From Paenibacillus sp. (lineage in GTDB: Bacteria > Bacillota > Bacilli > Paenibacillales > Paenibacillaceae), in assembly GCA_023512345.1 (NCBI GenBank), contig JAILZT010000006.1, positions 186,001-250,000 on the forward strand: a stretch of 64,000 nt of DNA, in the 5' to 3' direction. Below, one piece after another: positions 34,555-43,881 of this stretch. Under the pieces are notes generated by a model. It did not search any database. It saw only the letters and a program-made list of their open reading frames with translations, and was not told the origin of the DNA. Each line of letters begins with the position of its first letter. Positions within the stretch are counted from its first letter, which is position 1. The translations under genes and the position numbers were made by a program.

Positions 34555-36082
34555 TCGTTCCACCTCTTTCATATTTACCTGCCATCATCAGTCCTAATTC
34601 TTGTTCATTTGTTGTATCTGGAGTGGTCTCTCCCACAATTTGACCACCAAACAGAACTAGAATACGATCAGCAACATTAAGAATCTCGTCTAATTCAAAA
34701 GAAACGAGCAGTACAGCTTTTCCTTGATCCCGCTGAGCAATCAGTTGTTGGTGAACAAACTCGATAGCACCTACGTCTAGCCCCCGTGTAGGCTGAGCTG
34801 CTATCATAACCTGAGGATCCTTGTCTATTTCGCGTGCGATAATGATTTTTTGTTGGTTTCCCCCGGACATCGATCCAACTCTTGTATCAATCCCCGGCGT
34901 CCGTATATCGAACTCTTCTACTAAACGTGTTGCCATATCGTTCATAGCCTTTACATTGATGAAGCCCCGCTTAGTAATCTCAGGGTGATGGTAAGTCTGC
35001 AAGATTGTATTTTCACTGACAGAAAAGTCCAGAACCAATCCATGTTTATGTCGATCTTGCGGGATATGTGAGATTCCCGATTCAGAGATGCTGCGTGGCG
35101 TATGATTTGCTATACTTTTGCCTTTTAACAGAATGTCACCTGATTTCACCGACTGCATTCCCGTTAGAGCTTCAATTAATTCAGTCTGCCCATTTCCATC
35201 CACACCGGCAATTCCGACAATCTCACCCGCATGCAAAGAGAATGAGAGATGGTTCAGTACATGTTTTCCATTGGGATCCACCATTACTAAATCTTTTGCT
35301 TCTAAGAAGACCTCCGTAGGCTTAGCCAATTGTTTCTCTGTCTTAAAGTTGACGGCTTTCCCCACCATTTTTTCTGCTAACTCCTGTGGATTGGTGTCGG
35401 CGACTGTAACGCTGTCAATGACCTTACCCCGACGAATAATCGTACAGGTATCAGCGATCTCCATGATTTCTTTCAATTTATGAGTAATTAGAATAATCGA
35501 TTTCCCTTCGGCAACAAGCCGTTTCATAATCGCAAGTAATTCAATAATCTCTTGAGGTGTTAAGACCGCGGTAGGTTCATCAAAAATCAGAATATCGGCA
35601 CCGCGATAGAGAGTCTTAATAATTTCAACCCGTTGCTGCATCCCTACACTAATGGAATCAACCGTCGCCATAGGGTCAATGTCAAATCCATATTGCTCTG
35701 AAAGTGCCTTTACTTTCTTACATGCACCTTTAATGTCAATCTGCATCCTGCTTTTGGGTTCCGTGCCAAGAATGATGTTTTCCGTTACTGTAAAAGGCTC
35801 TACTAATTTAAAATGCTGATGCACCATGCCAATTCCGAGTTCAATAGCTTTATTAGGACTATCAATCTTCACCTTCTTACCATTGATTTGGATCTCACCT
35901 TCTTCAGGTTGATATAGTCCAAAGACAATGTTCATTAAGGTGGATTTGCCAGCTCCATTTTCCCCTAGCAAGGCATGAATTTCTCCACGCTTTAACTGAA
36001 AGCTAATGGAATCGTTAGCCACAATGCCGGGGAACCTTTTGGTAATTCCTTTAAGCTCCAATGCAGTATCAGCTGTAGTCAC
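34541..36082 (-). CDS. nupO: Nucleoside ABC transporter, double ATPase (NupO/YufO-like)
   Basis: The 513-residue protein is two fused ABC ATPase domains. The first has Walker A GENGAGKSTL, signature SVGMQQRVEI and Walker B ILIFDEPTAVL. The second has a degenerate Walker A (GVDGNGQTEL), signature SGGNQQK and AAQPTRGLDVGA in place of the usual DEPTRG. This asymmetry is normal in the RbsA/YufO family. The start is GTG at 36080-36082 after GGGAGGG. It drives uptake through NupP/NupQ. Confidence 0.93.
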   Translation of the reverse strand: MTTADTALELKGITKRFPGIVANDSISFQLKRGEIHALLGENGAGKSTLMNIVFGLYQPEEGEIQINGKKVKIDSPNKAIELGIGMVHQHFKLVEPFTVTENIILGTEPKSRMQIDIKGACKKVKALSEQYGFDIDPMATVDSISVGMQQRVEIIKTLYRGADILIFDEPTAVLTPQEIIELLAIMKRLVAEGKSIILITHKLKEIMEIADTCTIIRRGKVIDSVTVADTNPQELAEKMVGKAVNFKTEKQLAKPTEVFLEAKDLVMVDPNGKHVLNHLSFSLHAGEIVGIAGVDGNGQTELIEALTGMQSVKSGDILLKGKSIANHTPRSISESGISHIPQDRHKHGLVLDFSVSENTILQTYHHPEITKRGFINVKAMNDMATRLVEEFDIRTPGIDTRVGSMSGGNQQKIIIAREIDKDPQVMIAAQPTRGLDVGAIEFVHQQLIAQRDQGKAVLLVSFELDEILNVADRILVLFGGQIVGETTPDTTNEQELGLMMAGKYERGGTNEKQ

Positions 36083-36148
36083 AAGAATTCCCTCCCAATC
36101 ATTTTTTCGTCCCTTGCGAATCGAAATTCACAAGGGACGAAGTGGTAT

Positions 36149-37183
36149 TTATTCTGTGGGTACGACAATCTCACCGCTAATAATTTTTTGGCGATATTCT
36201 TCTACTTTCTCAAGCGCTTCAGGTGTCACGTTCTTAATAGAGGTTGGAGCTATATCAACGCCATTCTCCTTGAGTCCCATCGTAGTAACCTTACCTCCCG
36301 GGAAGTTACCTTCAGCTAAGTCTCTGGAGATTTGATAAACCGCTTCATCCACTTTTTTAATCATGGAGGTCAAAGTAATATCGTCACCGAAAGATAAGGA
36401 CTGATCTTTGTCTACCCCAATGACCCATACATTTTCACCATTTGTTTTGCGTTCTTTGGCTTCATTAAACACACCATTACCTGTTAATCCAGCTGCATGG
36501 AAGATAATATCAGCACCATCGTTATAAATCGTAGCCGCGGCTGATTTTCCCACATCCACACGGTTAAATACTCCTGTATAGTTGACAATCAATTTGGCAT
36601 CAGGATTTACAGCTTTAATTCCTTCTCTAAAGCCAGCTTCAAAGCGTTTAATCACGGGGATTTTCATACCCCCTACAAAGCCAATTTTATTTGTTTTTGT
36701 CGTTAAGCCTGCAATGACACCAACAAGAAACGATCCTTCTTGCTCTTTAAAGGATACTGCTGCCACGTTTGGCACAATAATATCAGAGTCTACAATACCA
36801 AATTTGGAATCCGGATTTTCATTCGCAAGCTGTGTGACCGCATCTGCTAAGGTAAAGGCAGTTGCCCAAGTTAAATCATAGTTACCTTTTACAAATGTCA
36901 GTAGGCTTGGCATAACCTCACCGTCGGATTTGGGCTCTAAATACTTCACGTCGTAACCGTAGACATTATTCAATTTCTGTAAGGCTTCCCAAGCACTTTG
37001 GTTAAACGATTTATCGTTAATGCTCCCTAAGTCCGTTACCATACCGATTTTAAGACTTTTTTTGCCTTCGGCAGCACCACTGTCCGCAGACTCTTTATTT
37101 GTCGTAGTTTTAGTCCCACATGCGGTAAGTGCTAATGAAAGGATCAGTAACATGGGTATAAATGTTTTCATTAATTTCTTCAT
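36149..37183 (-). CDS. nupN: BMP-family nucleoside-binding lipoprotein
   Basis: The 344-residue protein has a lipoprotein signal with LTAC (Cys22), a short polar linker and the BMP domain: LKIGMVTDLGSINDKSFNQS, then GVIAGLTTKTNKIGFVGGMK and WVIGVDKDQSLSFGDDITLTSM. It matches YufN/BmpA proteins that bind purine nucleosides outside the membrane. GGGGGAA precedes the ATG. It is second in the operon after deoB, an arrangement that ties import directly to catabolism. Confidence 0.93.
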   Translation of the reverse strand: MKKLMKTFIPMLLILSLALTACGTKTTTNKESADSGAAEGKKSLKIGMVTDLGSINDKSFNQSAWEALQKLNNVYGYDVKYLEPKSDGEVMPSLLTFVKGNYDLTWATAFTLADAVTQLANENPDSKFGIVDSDIIVPNVAAVSFKEQEGSFLVGVIAGLTTKTNKIGFVGGMKIPVIKRFEAGFREGIKAVNPDAKLIVNYTGVFNRVDVGKSAAATIYNDGADIIFHAAGLTGNGVFNEAKERKTNGENVWVIGVDKDQSLSFGDDITLTSMIKKVDEAVYQISRDLAEGNFPGGKVTTMGLKENGVDIAPTSIKNVTPEALEKVEEYRQKIISGEIVVPTE

Positions 37184-37216
37184 CTCTTAATTCCCCCTGA
37201 TTTTGTGTTGGACAGC

Positions 37217-38404
37217 CTATTCATTACCCTTCAAAAGATTTAAAAAACTTTGCCCAATTCCTGTGTTGGCGACATCAAAATTGTCTGCAATCGTTGCAGC
37301 TAGATCGGCAAAACTGTTTCTTATCCCGATGGAGACAGCGTTCTTAGAAAGTAAAGGATTGTAGATCAAGATCGGCACATATTCGCGGGTATGATCCGTA
37401 CCTGGTGCTGTTGGGTCATTCCCATGATCGGCTGTAAGGATCAGCAGGTCCTTTTCTCCAATTTGCTGCATCACTTCAGGTAAATATTGATCAAACTCTT
37501 CAAGACAAGCAGCATATCCTCTAGGATCACGGCGATGTCCATATAAAGAGTCAAAGTCAACTAAATTTGTAAAGAGCAACCCTTTAAATGAACGCTTCAA
37601 CAATTCAATGGTCGTTAGAATGCCATCTAAATTGCTCTTGGTTGGATGAGATTCTTGAATCCCTTTCCCTGTAAATATGTCATTGATCTTACCTACCGAG
37701 ATCACATCATAACCTTGATCATTCAAGTGATTGAGTACGGTATCTCCAAAAGGTTCAAGTGCATAATCGTGCCGATTTGGTGTGCGTGTAAAGGCACCTG
37801 GTTGTCCTATATAGGGTCTTGCGATAACACGCCCAACCATATAGGGGTCGTACAAAGTCAGTTCCCGAGCGATTTCGCAAGCACGATACAGTTCCTCAAG
37901 AGGAATGAACTCTTCATGTGCTGCAATTTGAAGAACACTGTCGGCAGAAGTATAAACAATCCATGCGCCGGTGCGCATTTGCTCTTCACCGTACTCGTCT
38001 AAGATGACTGTCCCGGAAGAGGGCTTGTTTCCAATCACCTTTCTACCCGTCAACTCTTCAAACTTCGCCATAAGCTCTGTAGGAAATCCATTCGGATACA
38101 CCTGAAAAGGCACGTCCACTTTCAGACCCATCAATTCCCAATGTCCGGTCATGGTGTCTTTACCCACCGAAACCTCATTCATTTTTCCATAGAAGGCTTG
38201 AGGCTTATCGAGCCCTGGGATAGCGGAAAGCGGGGCAATGTTGCCTAAGCCAAGTTCGGTAAGATTTGGCAGTTTGATCTCGGGCACTTGCTGGCATATG
38301 TGGCCTAGTGTGTGGCTTCCCACGTCACCAAATTTAGCTGCATCAGGTAACTCGCCAATGCCAACACTATCAAGTACAATGACACTAATACGTTCGAAAC
38401 TCAT
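37217..38404 (-). CDS. deoB: Phosphopentomutase
   Basis: The product (395 residues) opens [20 protein letters not shown] with a metal-binding Asp. It contains [22 protein letters not shown] (catalytic Thr of the alkaline-phosphatase superfamily), NFVDFD-like [14 protein letters not shown] and [21 protein letters not shown] (metal ligands). It converts ribose-1-phosphate or deoxyribose-1-phosphate to the 5-phosphate. The start at 38404 has GGAGG ten bases upstream. It is the first gene of the operon, divergent from the Crp/Fnr-type gene. Confidence 0.95.
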   Translation of the reverse strand: MSFERISVIVLDSVGIGELPDAAKFGDVGSHTLGHICQQVPEIKLPNLTELGLGNIAPLSAIPGLDKPQAFYGKMNEVSVGKDTMTGHWELMGLKVDVPFQVYPNGFPTELMAKFEELTGRKVIGNKPSSGTVILDEYGEEQMRTGAWIVYTSADSVLQIAAHEEFIPLEELYRACEIARELTLYDPYMVGRVIARPYIGQPGAFTRTPNRHDYALEPFGDTVLNHLNDQGYDVISVGKINDIFTGKGIQESHPTKSNLDGILTTIELLKRSFKGLLFTNLVDFDSLYGHRRDPRGYAACLEEFDQYLPEVMQQIGEKDLLILTADHGNDPTAPGTDHTREYVPILIYNPLLSKNAVSIGIRNSFADLAATIADNFDVANTGIGQSFLNLLKGNE

Positions 38405-38511
38405 ATCGTTACTGCCTCCTATAACATTGCGACTATTGTTTTTCTCAAAATACGTCATAATAGATCTCTAAGCTGAAATACTAAAGATTTTGAATGAAAG
38501 GATCGACACTA

Positions 38512-39228
38512 ATGATTACTAACATCTCTGACATTGCGATCTTCTCTGATCTTCCTGAGGATGCATTGCTGCATATCGCACCCTTATTAAAGGAACGTCA
38601 ATTTAAAAAGAACCACGTCCTCATGTTTGAAAATGATCTAAGTGAAGAGGTTTACTTAATTCGCTCAGGGATGGTGAAGGTGTATCGCATCAGCGATGAT
38701 CGAGAGATCGTTCTTAGTATCGCTACGGCAGGTGACATTTTTGGTGAAGCTGAAGCTTTATCCAATGACATTCATCGAATTTCTTCAGTTGAAGCTTTGG
38801 AGAATGTTTCAGCTTGGCAACTTGGCAAGCAAGATTTTCTTCATATTGTGGAACAATATCCTTCTGTTCTACGAAAGGCTTATACCATCCTTATTGAGCG
38901 AATTCGTGTACTCAATCGTTTAATTCGCTATCTGTCGTTTTATGATGTTCGAACAAAGACAGCGAATTTAATCATGGATCTGTATTTTAACTTTGGGAAG
39001 CAGAGTGATAACGGTTACAAAATAGAATTAAAGATCAATCAATCTTTGCTGGCTAATATGCTCGGAGTCACTAGGGAATCCATATCTAAGACCCTAAACG
39101 ACTTTCAAACCGAGGGAATTCTCAACATTCAGGAAAAATATTTCTATATCTTAGATAAGAGCAAACTCGAATCGATTTGTAACAAATCGGAAGAGGTTCA
39201 AGAACTCCGAAAATGGAATAACCAGTAG
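38512..39228 (+). CDS. Crp/Fnr-family transcriptional regulator
   Basis: The protein (238 residues from the ATG at 38512, preceded by GAAAGGAT) has an N-terminal cyclic-nucleotide-type beta-roll (about 10-115, with HVLMFENDLSEEVYLIRSGMVKV). A dimer helix and a C-terminal winged helix follow, with NQSLLANMLGVTRESISKTL. There is no N-terminal cysteine cluster, so it is not an iron-sulfur FNR. The ligand is unknown. Its place between the divergent nucleoside operon and deoD suggests that it controls both. Confidence 0.88.
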   Translation: MITNISDIAIFSDLPEDALLHIAPLLKERQFKKNHVLMFENDLSEEVYLIRSGMVKVYRISDDREIVLSIATAGDIFGEAEALSNDIHRISSVEALENVSAWQLGKQDFLHIVEQYPSVLRKAYTILIERIRVLNRLIRYLSFYDVRTKTANLIMDLYFNFGKQSDNGYKIELKINQSLLANMLGVTRESISKTLNDFQTEGILNIQEKYFYILDKSKLESICNKSEEVQELRKWNNQ

Positions 39229-39252
39229 ATATGTCGTGCACTAAATATAACA

Positions 39253-39359
39253 ATGTAAGCGTTTTATTTCAGTTAACGCCTTAACGATTATTTTGTTAAC
39301 CAGTTCACAAAAGTGAGGTTAACCCAGTAACAGAACACAGATTTATATTGTGGTATGAT
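39253..39359 (+). promoter_or_regulatory. deoD control region: three GTTAAC boxes, dyad, possible cre, -10
   Basis: GTTAAC occurs at 39272-39277, 39295-39300 and 39318-39323, each exactly 23 bp apart. The last two frame TCAC-AAAA-GTGA (39305-39316), a Crp/Fnr-like core, so 39295-39323 forms a stem with a three-base bulge. ATGTAAGCGTTTTAT (39253-39267) is a one-mismatch cre. TATGAT (39354-39359) looks like the -10, but no good -35 is present, which fits an activator-dependent promoter. Confidence 0.6.
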
Positions 39360-39412
39360 TTGGTTGTAATCGTTTTCTTGAGGAATAAATACAATTACTG
39401 GAGGCAATTGAC

Positions 39413-40117
39413 ATGAGTACTCATATTGAAGCTAAGGCTGGGGAAATTGCAGAATCTGTTCTACTACCCGGCGATCCATTACGTGCAAAGTATATTGCAG
39501 AAACTTTTCTGGAAGGCGCTGTCTGCTACAATAATGTTCGTGGCATGCTCGGTTATACAGGTACTTATAAAGGAAACCGCGTATCTATTCAAGGCACAGG
39601 AATGGGTATGCCCTCAGCATCAATTTATATCCATGAATTAATTAATAATTATGGAGCACAAAATTTGGTTCGTATCGGAACTTGTGGTGCCATCCAATCT
39701 GATGTGAAAATTCGAGATGTTATTATTGGACAAGCCGCCGCGACGGATTCGGCCATCATCCGTAACAACTTCCCAGGATACGATTTCCCTCAGATTGGAA
39801 ACTTCGATCTAATTAAGAAGTCATACGAAATTGGAACTGCTAAAGGCCTTCATCTTCGCGTAGGAAATGTATTGTCATCTGATACTTTCTACACAGAAGA
39901 TAATACGATTGTGACTAAGCTGGGCAAACATGGCGTATTAGCTGTAGAAATGGAAACAGCAGTTCTTTATTACCTAGCTGCAAAATTTGGTGTAAGAGGC
40001 TTATCTCTCTTAACGGTGAGTGACCATCTCATCACAGGCGAGCAAACCACTGCGCTTGAAAGACAAACCACATTTAATGACATGATCGAGGTTGCTTTGG
40101 AAACAGTGACGGGGTAG
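39413..40117 (+). CDS. deoD: Purine nucleoside phosphorylase, DeoD type
   Basis: The 234-residue trimer/hexamer-type enzyme has [26 protein letters not shown] (in two adjoining parts), [42 protein letters not shown] and SDHLITGE. It splits purine (deoxy)nucleosides with phosphate to base and pentose-1-phosphate, the substrate of DeoB. TGGAGG precedes the ATG. It is monocistronic and ends at a strong terminator. Confidence 0.95.
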   Translation: MSTHIEAKAGEIAESVLLPGDPLRAKYIAETFLEGAVCYNNVRGMLGYTGTYKGNRVSIQGTGMGMPSASIYIHELINNYGAQNLVRIGTCGAIQSDVKIRDVIIGQAAATDSAIIRNNFPGYDFPQIGNFDLIKKSYEIGTAKGLHLRVGNVLSSDTFYTEDNTIVTKLGKHGVLAVEMETAVLYYLAAKFGVRGLSLLTVSDHLITGEQTTALERQTTFNDMIEVALETVTG

Positions 40118-40158
40118 AGTACCGTCTATCCGACTCAATTAATTAGTCTTATTCACAA

Positions 40159-40209
40159 AAAAGAGGCGGTCCCAGCGCCATTTGCATGGCTTTTGGGACC
40201 GCCTCTTTT
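40159..40209. terminator. Strong bidirectional terminator after deoD
   Basis: AAAAGAGGCGGTCCCA and TGGGACCGCCTCTTTT form a perfect 16-bp stem, placed between convergent deoD and the FMN-binding protein gene. Confidence 0.95.
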
Positions 40210-40215
40210 CACTTG

Positions 40216-40656
40216 TTATTTACCTGTATTTACAGCCTGCTTTTCCCATACCCCATGCTCTTTATCTTTGCCAGTATACTCAATACGGGTAGGCGACAGC
40301 TCTAGAATCACATAGTCAGGGTCTTCCGGCCCTTCGAACCACTTCTCCAACTCCTTGCTCCATACTTTGGAACGTAAGCCCTCATCCTTAGTCACATCGA
40401 CAGTAGCCTCTATCTCCACGAGATCCTTGCTTCCGCCCGCCTCAAATCCAAGCAACAAGCATGCATTCGGATTTTCCTTCAGTTCTACTACCTTATGTGT
40501 CTTGCGATCCGTAGCCAAATAAATTTTCAAGCCATCATGAAACACTGCCATGTACCGTACTTTCGGTTTGTTGCCAGCTTCGATGGTGCCGAAGGAACCA
40601 TACTTATTATCATCCAGCGCCTTGATGATCTTCTTCTCAAGCTCTTGATTGTCCAT
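40216..40656 (-). CDS. Pyridoxamine 5'-phosphate oxidase-like FMN-binding protein (general stress protein 26 type)
   Basis: The product (146 residues from the ATG at 40656) has the split-barrel pattern SFGTIEAGNKPKVRYMAVF, IYLATDRKTHKVVELKENPN and a C-terminal YVILELSPTRIEYTG. It resembles the YdaG/GSP26 family, which binds flavin without an established substrate. AAGGGAGC lies 12 bases upstream; a frame to 40677 is less likely. It is divergent from the MFS gene. Confidence 0.85.
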   Translation of the reverse strand: MDNQELEKKIIKALDDNKYGSFGTIEAGNKPKVRYMAVFHDGLKIYLATDRKTHKVVELKENPNACLLLGFEAGGSKDLVEIEATVDVTKDEGLRSKVWSKELEKWFEGPEDPDYVILELSPTRIEYTGKDKEHGVWEKQAVNTGK

Positions 40657-40809
40657 GCTCGAAATAGCTCCCTTCAACGTGTAAATATATAATTATATAT
40701 CCACACTCGCAGTTTGGATTTATCATAAATACGGTATTCTAATTAGGTACCCGCCTGAGTCATATTGAATCTGGTCTGGTCCATAAATCACCCTATAAGG
40801 AGCTTTCCC

Positions 40810-42024
40810 ATGAAAAAACTGATCTGGATCGGCTGTCTTTCTTATTTCGTCATCGGACTGGCTCATGTTGTACTCGGTTCTATACTGCCCGTTCTGCTGC
40901 AATCTTATAATCAAAATTACAGTGCTGGCGGTGAACTGATTTTCAGCCAATTCGCTGGATTTCTTGCAGGGGTGCTCGTCTCCCCGCTTCTGAATCGTAG
41001 ATTTGGAAAACGCGGCAGTATCCTAATCGCTACGGGACTATTACTGGTAGCTGAGGTAGCGTATTCTTTTCTTCCCCCTTGGGAGTGGATGTATGTAATC
41101 GCCGTGGGCGCAGGCTTTGGCTTTGGAATGATCGAAGCGGTCATTGGTACAATCATTATCGCAGCCATTACCGAAGGAACCGCTGTCGCCATGAGTCGTC
41201 TGGAAGTATTGTTCGGTGTAGGAGCTCTCGTAATGCCCTTAATTGCCAGCCCCCTGATAGCCGCAGGCTTATGGAGACTTTCCTTCCTTATTGTTGCTGG
41301 CTTCACTTTGGTCTCGCTTCTCTTTTGGGGAAGGGGCCATTTCGGCAAGCTGCAGTCCGTATTAGATGAACGAGCACCGCTGCGTGACAAAACAAAAAAT
41401 CACTCTACTAAAACCAGAAAACCGCTTCCTTACTCGGGGAGGCAATGGGGTGTACTAGGGCTATTTATTGTATTTTTCTTCCTATATGTAGGTACTGAAA
41501 TGAGCCTGGTCAATTTCATGCCAGCGATCTTTATTGCCAAACTGGGCATGACCGAATCCGCTGCGGCACTTACCGTAACTTTCTTCTGGCTAGCCATGTC
41601 AACAGGAAGATTATTTGCGGGTGTAATCGCCGAAAAGATTTCTTATCGCGTTTATGTTCTCGTCAGTTGCTTCATTACACTGCTGCTCTTTATTCTGTTT
41701 CCCTTTGCAACCCACCGACTTGCGGCATTTGCTCTAATTGCTCTTCTTGGGCTGTTTATGTCGGGCATTTTCTCTATAGCTCTTGTGTTCTCCAGCAAGG
41801 TTCTGCCAGGTGCCGAAGAAACAACACCAAGTATAATGATTGCAGCCGGTGGTATAGGGGGCGCTATATTACCCCTTCTAATTGGCTGGGCAATGGACCA
41901 TTTGGAAGTTGCTAAAGTCGCGGGTCTACTCGCTCTTTTTGCCGGTATTCTGTTTCTGCTCAGCCTAGCAGCTTGGAGAATCCGCCTGGGACGATCTTCT
42001 ATTGAAAAGGGACAGATTATCTGA
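40810..42024 (+). CDS. MFS transporter
   Basis: The protein (404 residues from the ATG at 40810; AAGGAGC upstream) has 12 predicted segments. The conserved loop between segments 2 and 3 reads LNRRFGKRGSILIATG, and FFLYVGTEMSLVNFMPAIF opens the C-terminal half. The layout is like FucP/YfkF-type permeases. Substrate unknown. It ends 73 bp before the CorA-like gene on the same strand. Confidence 0.85.
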   Translation: MKKLIWIGCLSYFVIGLAHVVLGSILPVLLQSYNQNYSAGGELIFSQFAGFLAGVLVSPLLNRRFGKRGSILIATGLLLVAEVAYSFLPPWEWMYVIAVGAGFGFGMIEAVIGTIIIAAITEGTAVAMSRLEVLFGVGALVMPLIASPLIAAGLWRLSFLIVAGFTLVSLLFWGRGHFGKLQSVLDERAPLRDKTKNHSTKTRKPLPYSGRQWGVLGLFIVFFFLYVGTEMSLVNFMPAIFIAKLGMTESAAALTVTFFWLAMSTGRLFAGVIAEKISYRVYVLVSCFITLLLFILFPFATHRLAAFALIALLGLFMSGIFSIALVFSSKVLPGAEETTPSIMIAAGGIGGAILPLLIGWAMDHLEVAKVAGLLALFAGILFLLSLAAWRIRLGRSSIEKGQII

Positions 42025-42097
42025 TCCTGATCATTCCCCTGTTTTTAGGGTAATTTATAATAGAACTTATATATTTATGCAAAGCGGGGAATTAGCA

Positions 42098-43540
42098 ATG
42101 GTCCAAGTATCTTCTGATCCTGTTGTACAGACAGCTCTTCTGCAATTTATATTCCCTTTTTCTATTAAGCAAGGTGAGGCACCAGAGCTCGGCAAACAGT
42201 TGGAAGTCGATGGGTTCACTCGCTTTTTTCTAGATAAGAAAGAACTGCAAGATGCCTATTACGGAGAAGGCTACTGTGTATCACACGAAAAAATGGAACG
42301 CTCCTATTTACCCTTTGCTGCGCATGTATTGTTTCCGCGCAAGGAAGATAAGGATTCATTCCACCGTTTTTCCCGGGCAAATCATTTAGATTGTCAACTT
42401 GAGATGCCCACGACTACACTTCCGTTCCGGGTCTTATCGACAGATGTATTTCTGTGTCCCTTCCAACTCGGCTTCGTAACTATACGAATTGATCTTGGGA
42501 AGCAAGAGATTCCATTCAGTCTAGCGTTAGAGTTTGCTGACCGCTTCCGTACGCTTGAAGATGTGACTAGAAAGGACGAGCGTACCCATATCCATTGCGG
42601 GGGGCGATCATTTACTCAAGTAGAGGACTTTGTTTTCAACGAGTTAGTCCCCCATCTGCGTTCCTATCTGGACTCCTCGGAGTTAAGCAGCGCTTATTTT
42701 GAAACCTTACCGTTCTTCGTAGATGAAAGGATGCTTGTGCAAGCTTTTTACCAATTTGAAGAAAATACAGAAATCGATATAAACATTCAGTATAAAGCTT
42801 CTCAACTCGATGGGATCGACAACCAGGGAAAGCCTTATATTAGTGCCAGTGACAGGACATACATTGAGAATTATTGCAGTGTCCACTCCTATAACCGCTG
42901 GGGTCCAGATACCTATTATATGACCAACGAACAGACCTTCTGCTGCATGACGCGGGAGAGAGACGACATAGCCATCAAACTCGCTAACGAGATGTATGGT
43001 GAATATTATTACGGTCTGATCTTAAGTATTTTCCATAAAATCGTGCTGCTTAAGCTGGCCAATATGCATTCCCGCCTGAGAATTGATAACGATTACGAGC
43101 AGATTGAGAATTTAATCTACTCCATCAACCGGTTCTCCGCTAAATATTATTTTTTGGAGCTGATCTCTCGCTCACAAGGCCGGGAGATCTTTTTCCAGCT
43201 TCGCAAAGTATTTGGCAATGATGCTCTGTTCGGAGAAGTGAAGCAGACGTTGGACGACCTGTTTCAATATCAAGATAAATACCAGTCTAAACGCCGGGAT
43301 AATCTGCTTATGATTCTAACGGTCTATACGGTAATTAGCGGAATTTACGGGATGAATCAAGTGATTGAGGACCTTAAGGGCAAGATTGACTGGGGAGTAA
43401 TGCTTACGTATTCTCCCTTTGAATATCTGGCTTTGTTTCTAGCCATAAGCGGGATTCTAATTAGTTTCGCTCTAACAATAGGGGAACTACGGGGAAGAAT
43501 TGGAAACCGCCGCAAGAAAAAGTTCCACATGGATAACTGA
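42098..43540 (+). CDS. Divergent CorA-like membrane protein
   Basis: The 480-residue protein has a large soluble N-terminal part (about 1-390) and two C-terminal hydrophobic segments (about 400-420 and 438-460). The first ends in GIYGMN (GMN at 418-420), the ion-selectivity signature of CorA Mg2+ channels. The cytoplasmic helix before it (KYQSKRRDNLLMILTVYT) and the basic tail also fit CorA. The N-terminal domain is longer than that of ordinary CorA (about 320 residues in all) and I do not recognise it. I start at 42098, where GCGGGG precedes the ATG, so there is no overlap with the MFS gene. Confidence 0.7.
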   Translation: MVQVSSDPVVQTALLQFIFPFSIKQGEAPELGKQLEVDGFTRFFLDKKELQDAYYGEGYCVSHEKMERSYLPFAAHVLFPRKEDKDSFHRFSRANHLDCQLEMPTTTLPFRVLSTDVFLCPFQLGFVTIRIDLGKQEIPFSLALEFADRFRTLEDVTRKDERTHIHCGGRSFTQVEDFVFNELVPHLRSYLDSSELSSAYFETLPFFVDERMLVQAFYQFEENTEIDINIQYKASQLDGIDNQGKPYISASDRTYIENYCSVHSYNRWGPDTYYMTNEQTFCCMTRERDDIAIKLANEMYGEYYYGLILSIFHKIVLLKLANMHSRLRIDNDYEQIENLIYSINRFSAKYYFLELISRSQGREIFFQLRKVFGNDALFGEVKQTLDDLFQYQDKYQSKRRDNLLMILTVYTVISGIYGMNQVIEDLKGKIDWGVMLTYSPFEYLALFLAISGILISFALTIGELRGRIGNRRKKKFHMDN

Positions 43541-43572
43541 TCTATGCTTCGCGGGAACCTCGTCCTTTTCAC

Positions 43573-43601
43573 TGGACAATTCTAGAACTGACGTCTATAA
43601 T
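43573..43601 (+). promoter_or_regulatory. SigA-type promoter of the thi transport operon
   Basis: TGGACA (43573-43578) and TATAAT (43596-43601) are spaced by 17 bp. The predicted start near 43608 is about 20 bases before the riboswitch aptamer. Together with the aptamer and terminator these account for most of the 341-bp gap 43541-43881. Confidence 0.85.
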
Positions 43602-43624
43602 ACACCGTAACCGTTAACTTTATA

Positions 43625-43725
43625 AGCAGGGGTGCTGGAATTGGCCGGCTGAGATTGTATCCCACAAGATACTGACCCTTATACCTGATCTGGATAATGC
43701 CAGCGTAGGAAACGCCATAAGTCTT
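43625..43725 (+). ncRNA. TPP riboswitch (THI element)
   Basis: The conserved aptamer blocks appear in order: GGGGTGC, GGCTGAGA, GACCCTT, ACCTGATCTGGATAATGCC and AGCGTAGGAAA. This senses thiamine pyrophosphate. With the terminator at 43762-43789 it should shut off the downstream ABC transporter genes when TPP is high. The usual final GGGAA is GGAAA here, within known variation. Confidence 0.97.
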
Positions 43726-43761
43726 GGTTCGAAAGTAACCATAACTAATTCAAGCGCCTGC

Positions 43762-43789
43762 AGCGTCCCGATCCTCGGGGCGCTTTTTT
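43762..43789 (+). terminator. Riboswitch expression-platform terminator
   Basis: GCGTCCCGA pairs with TCGGGGCGC (one G-U) around a three-base loop, followed by six T. Its position, 36 bases after the aptamer, fits transcriptional control by TPP. Confidence 0.9.
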
Positions 43790-43881
43790 GGTATTTCTAA
43801 TTCATTTTGATAAAGACGGGATATATTCGGATCCCCAAGCATGACTTGGTATATCCACAATTTTAAAGGAGAGAAGAAGAA

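Noticed and set aside
38405..38511. Purine riboswitch before the nucleoside operon
   Set aside because: No paired loop motif of the guanine/adenine aptamer is seen in the 107-bp divergent region, and the gap before the NCS2 gene is only 46 bp.
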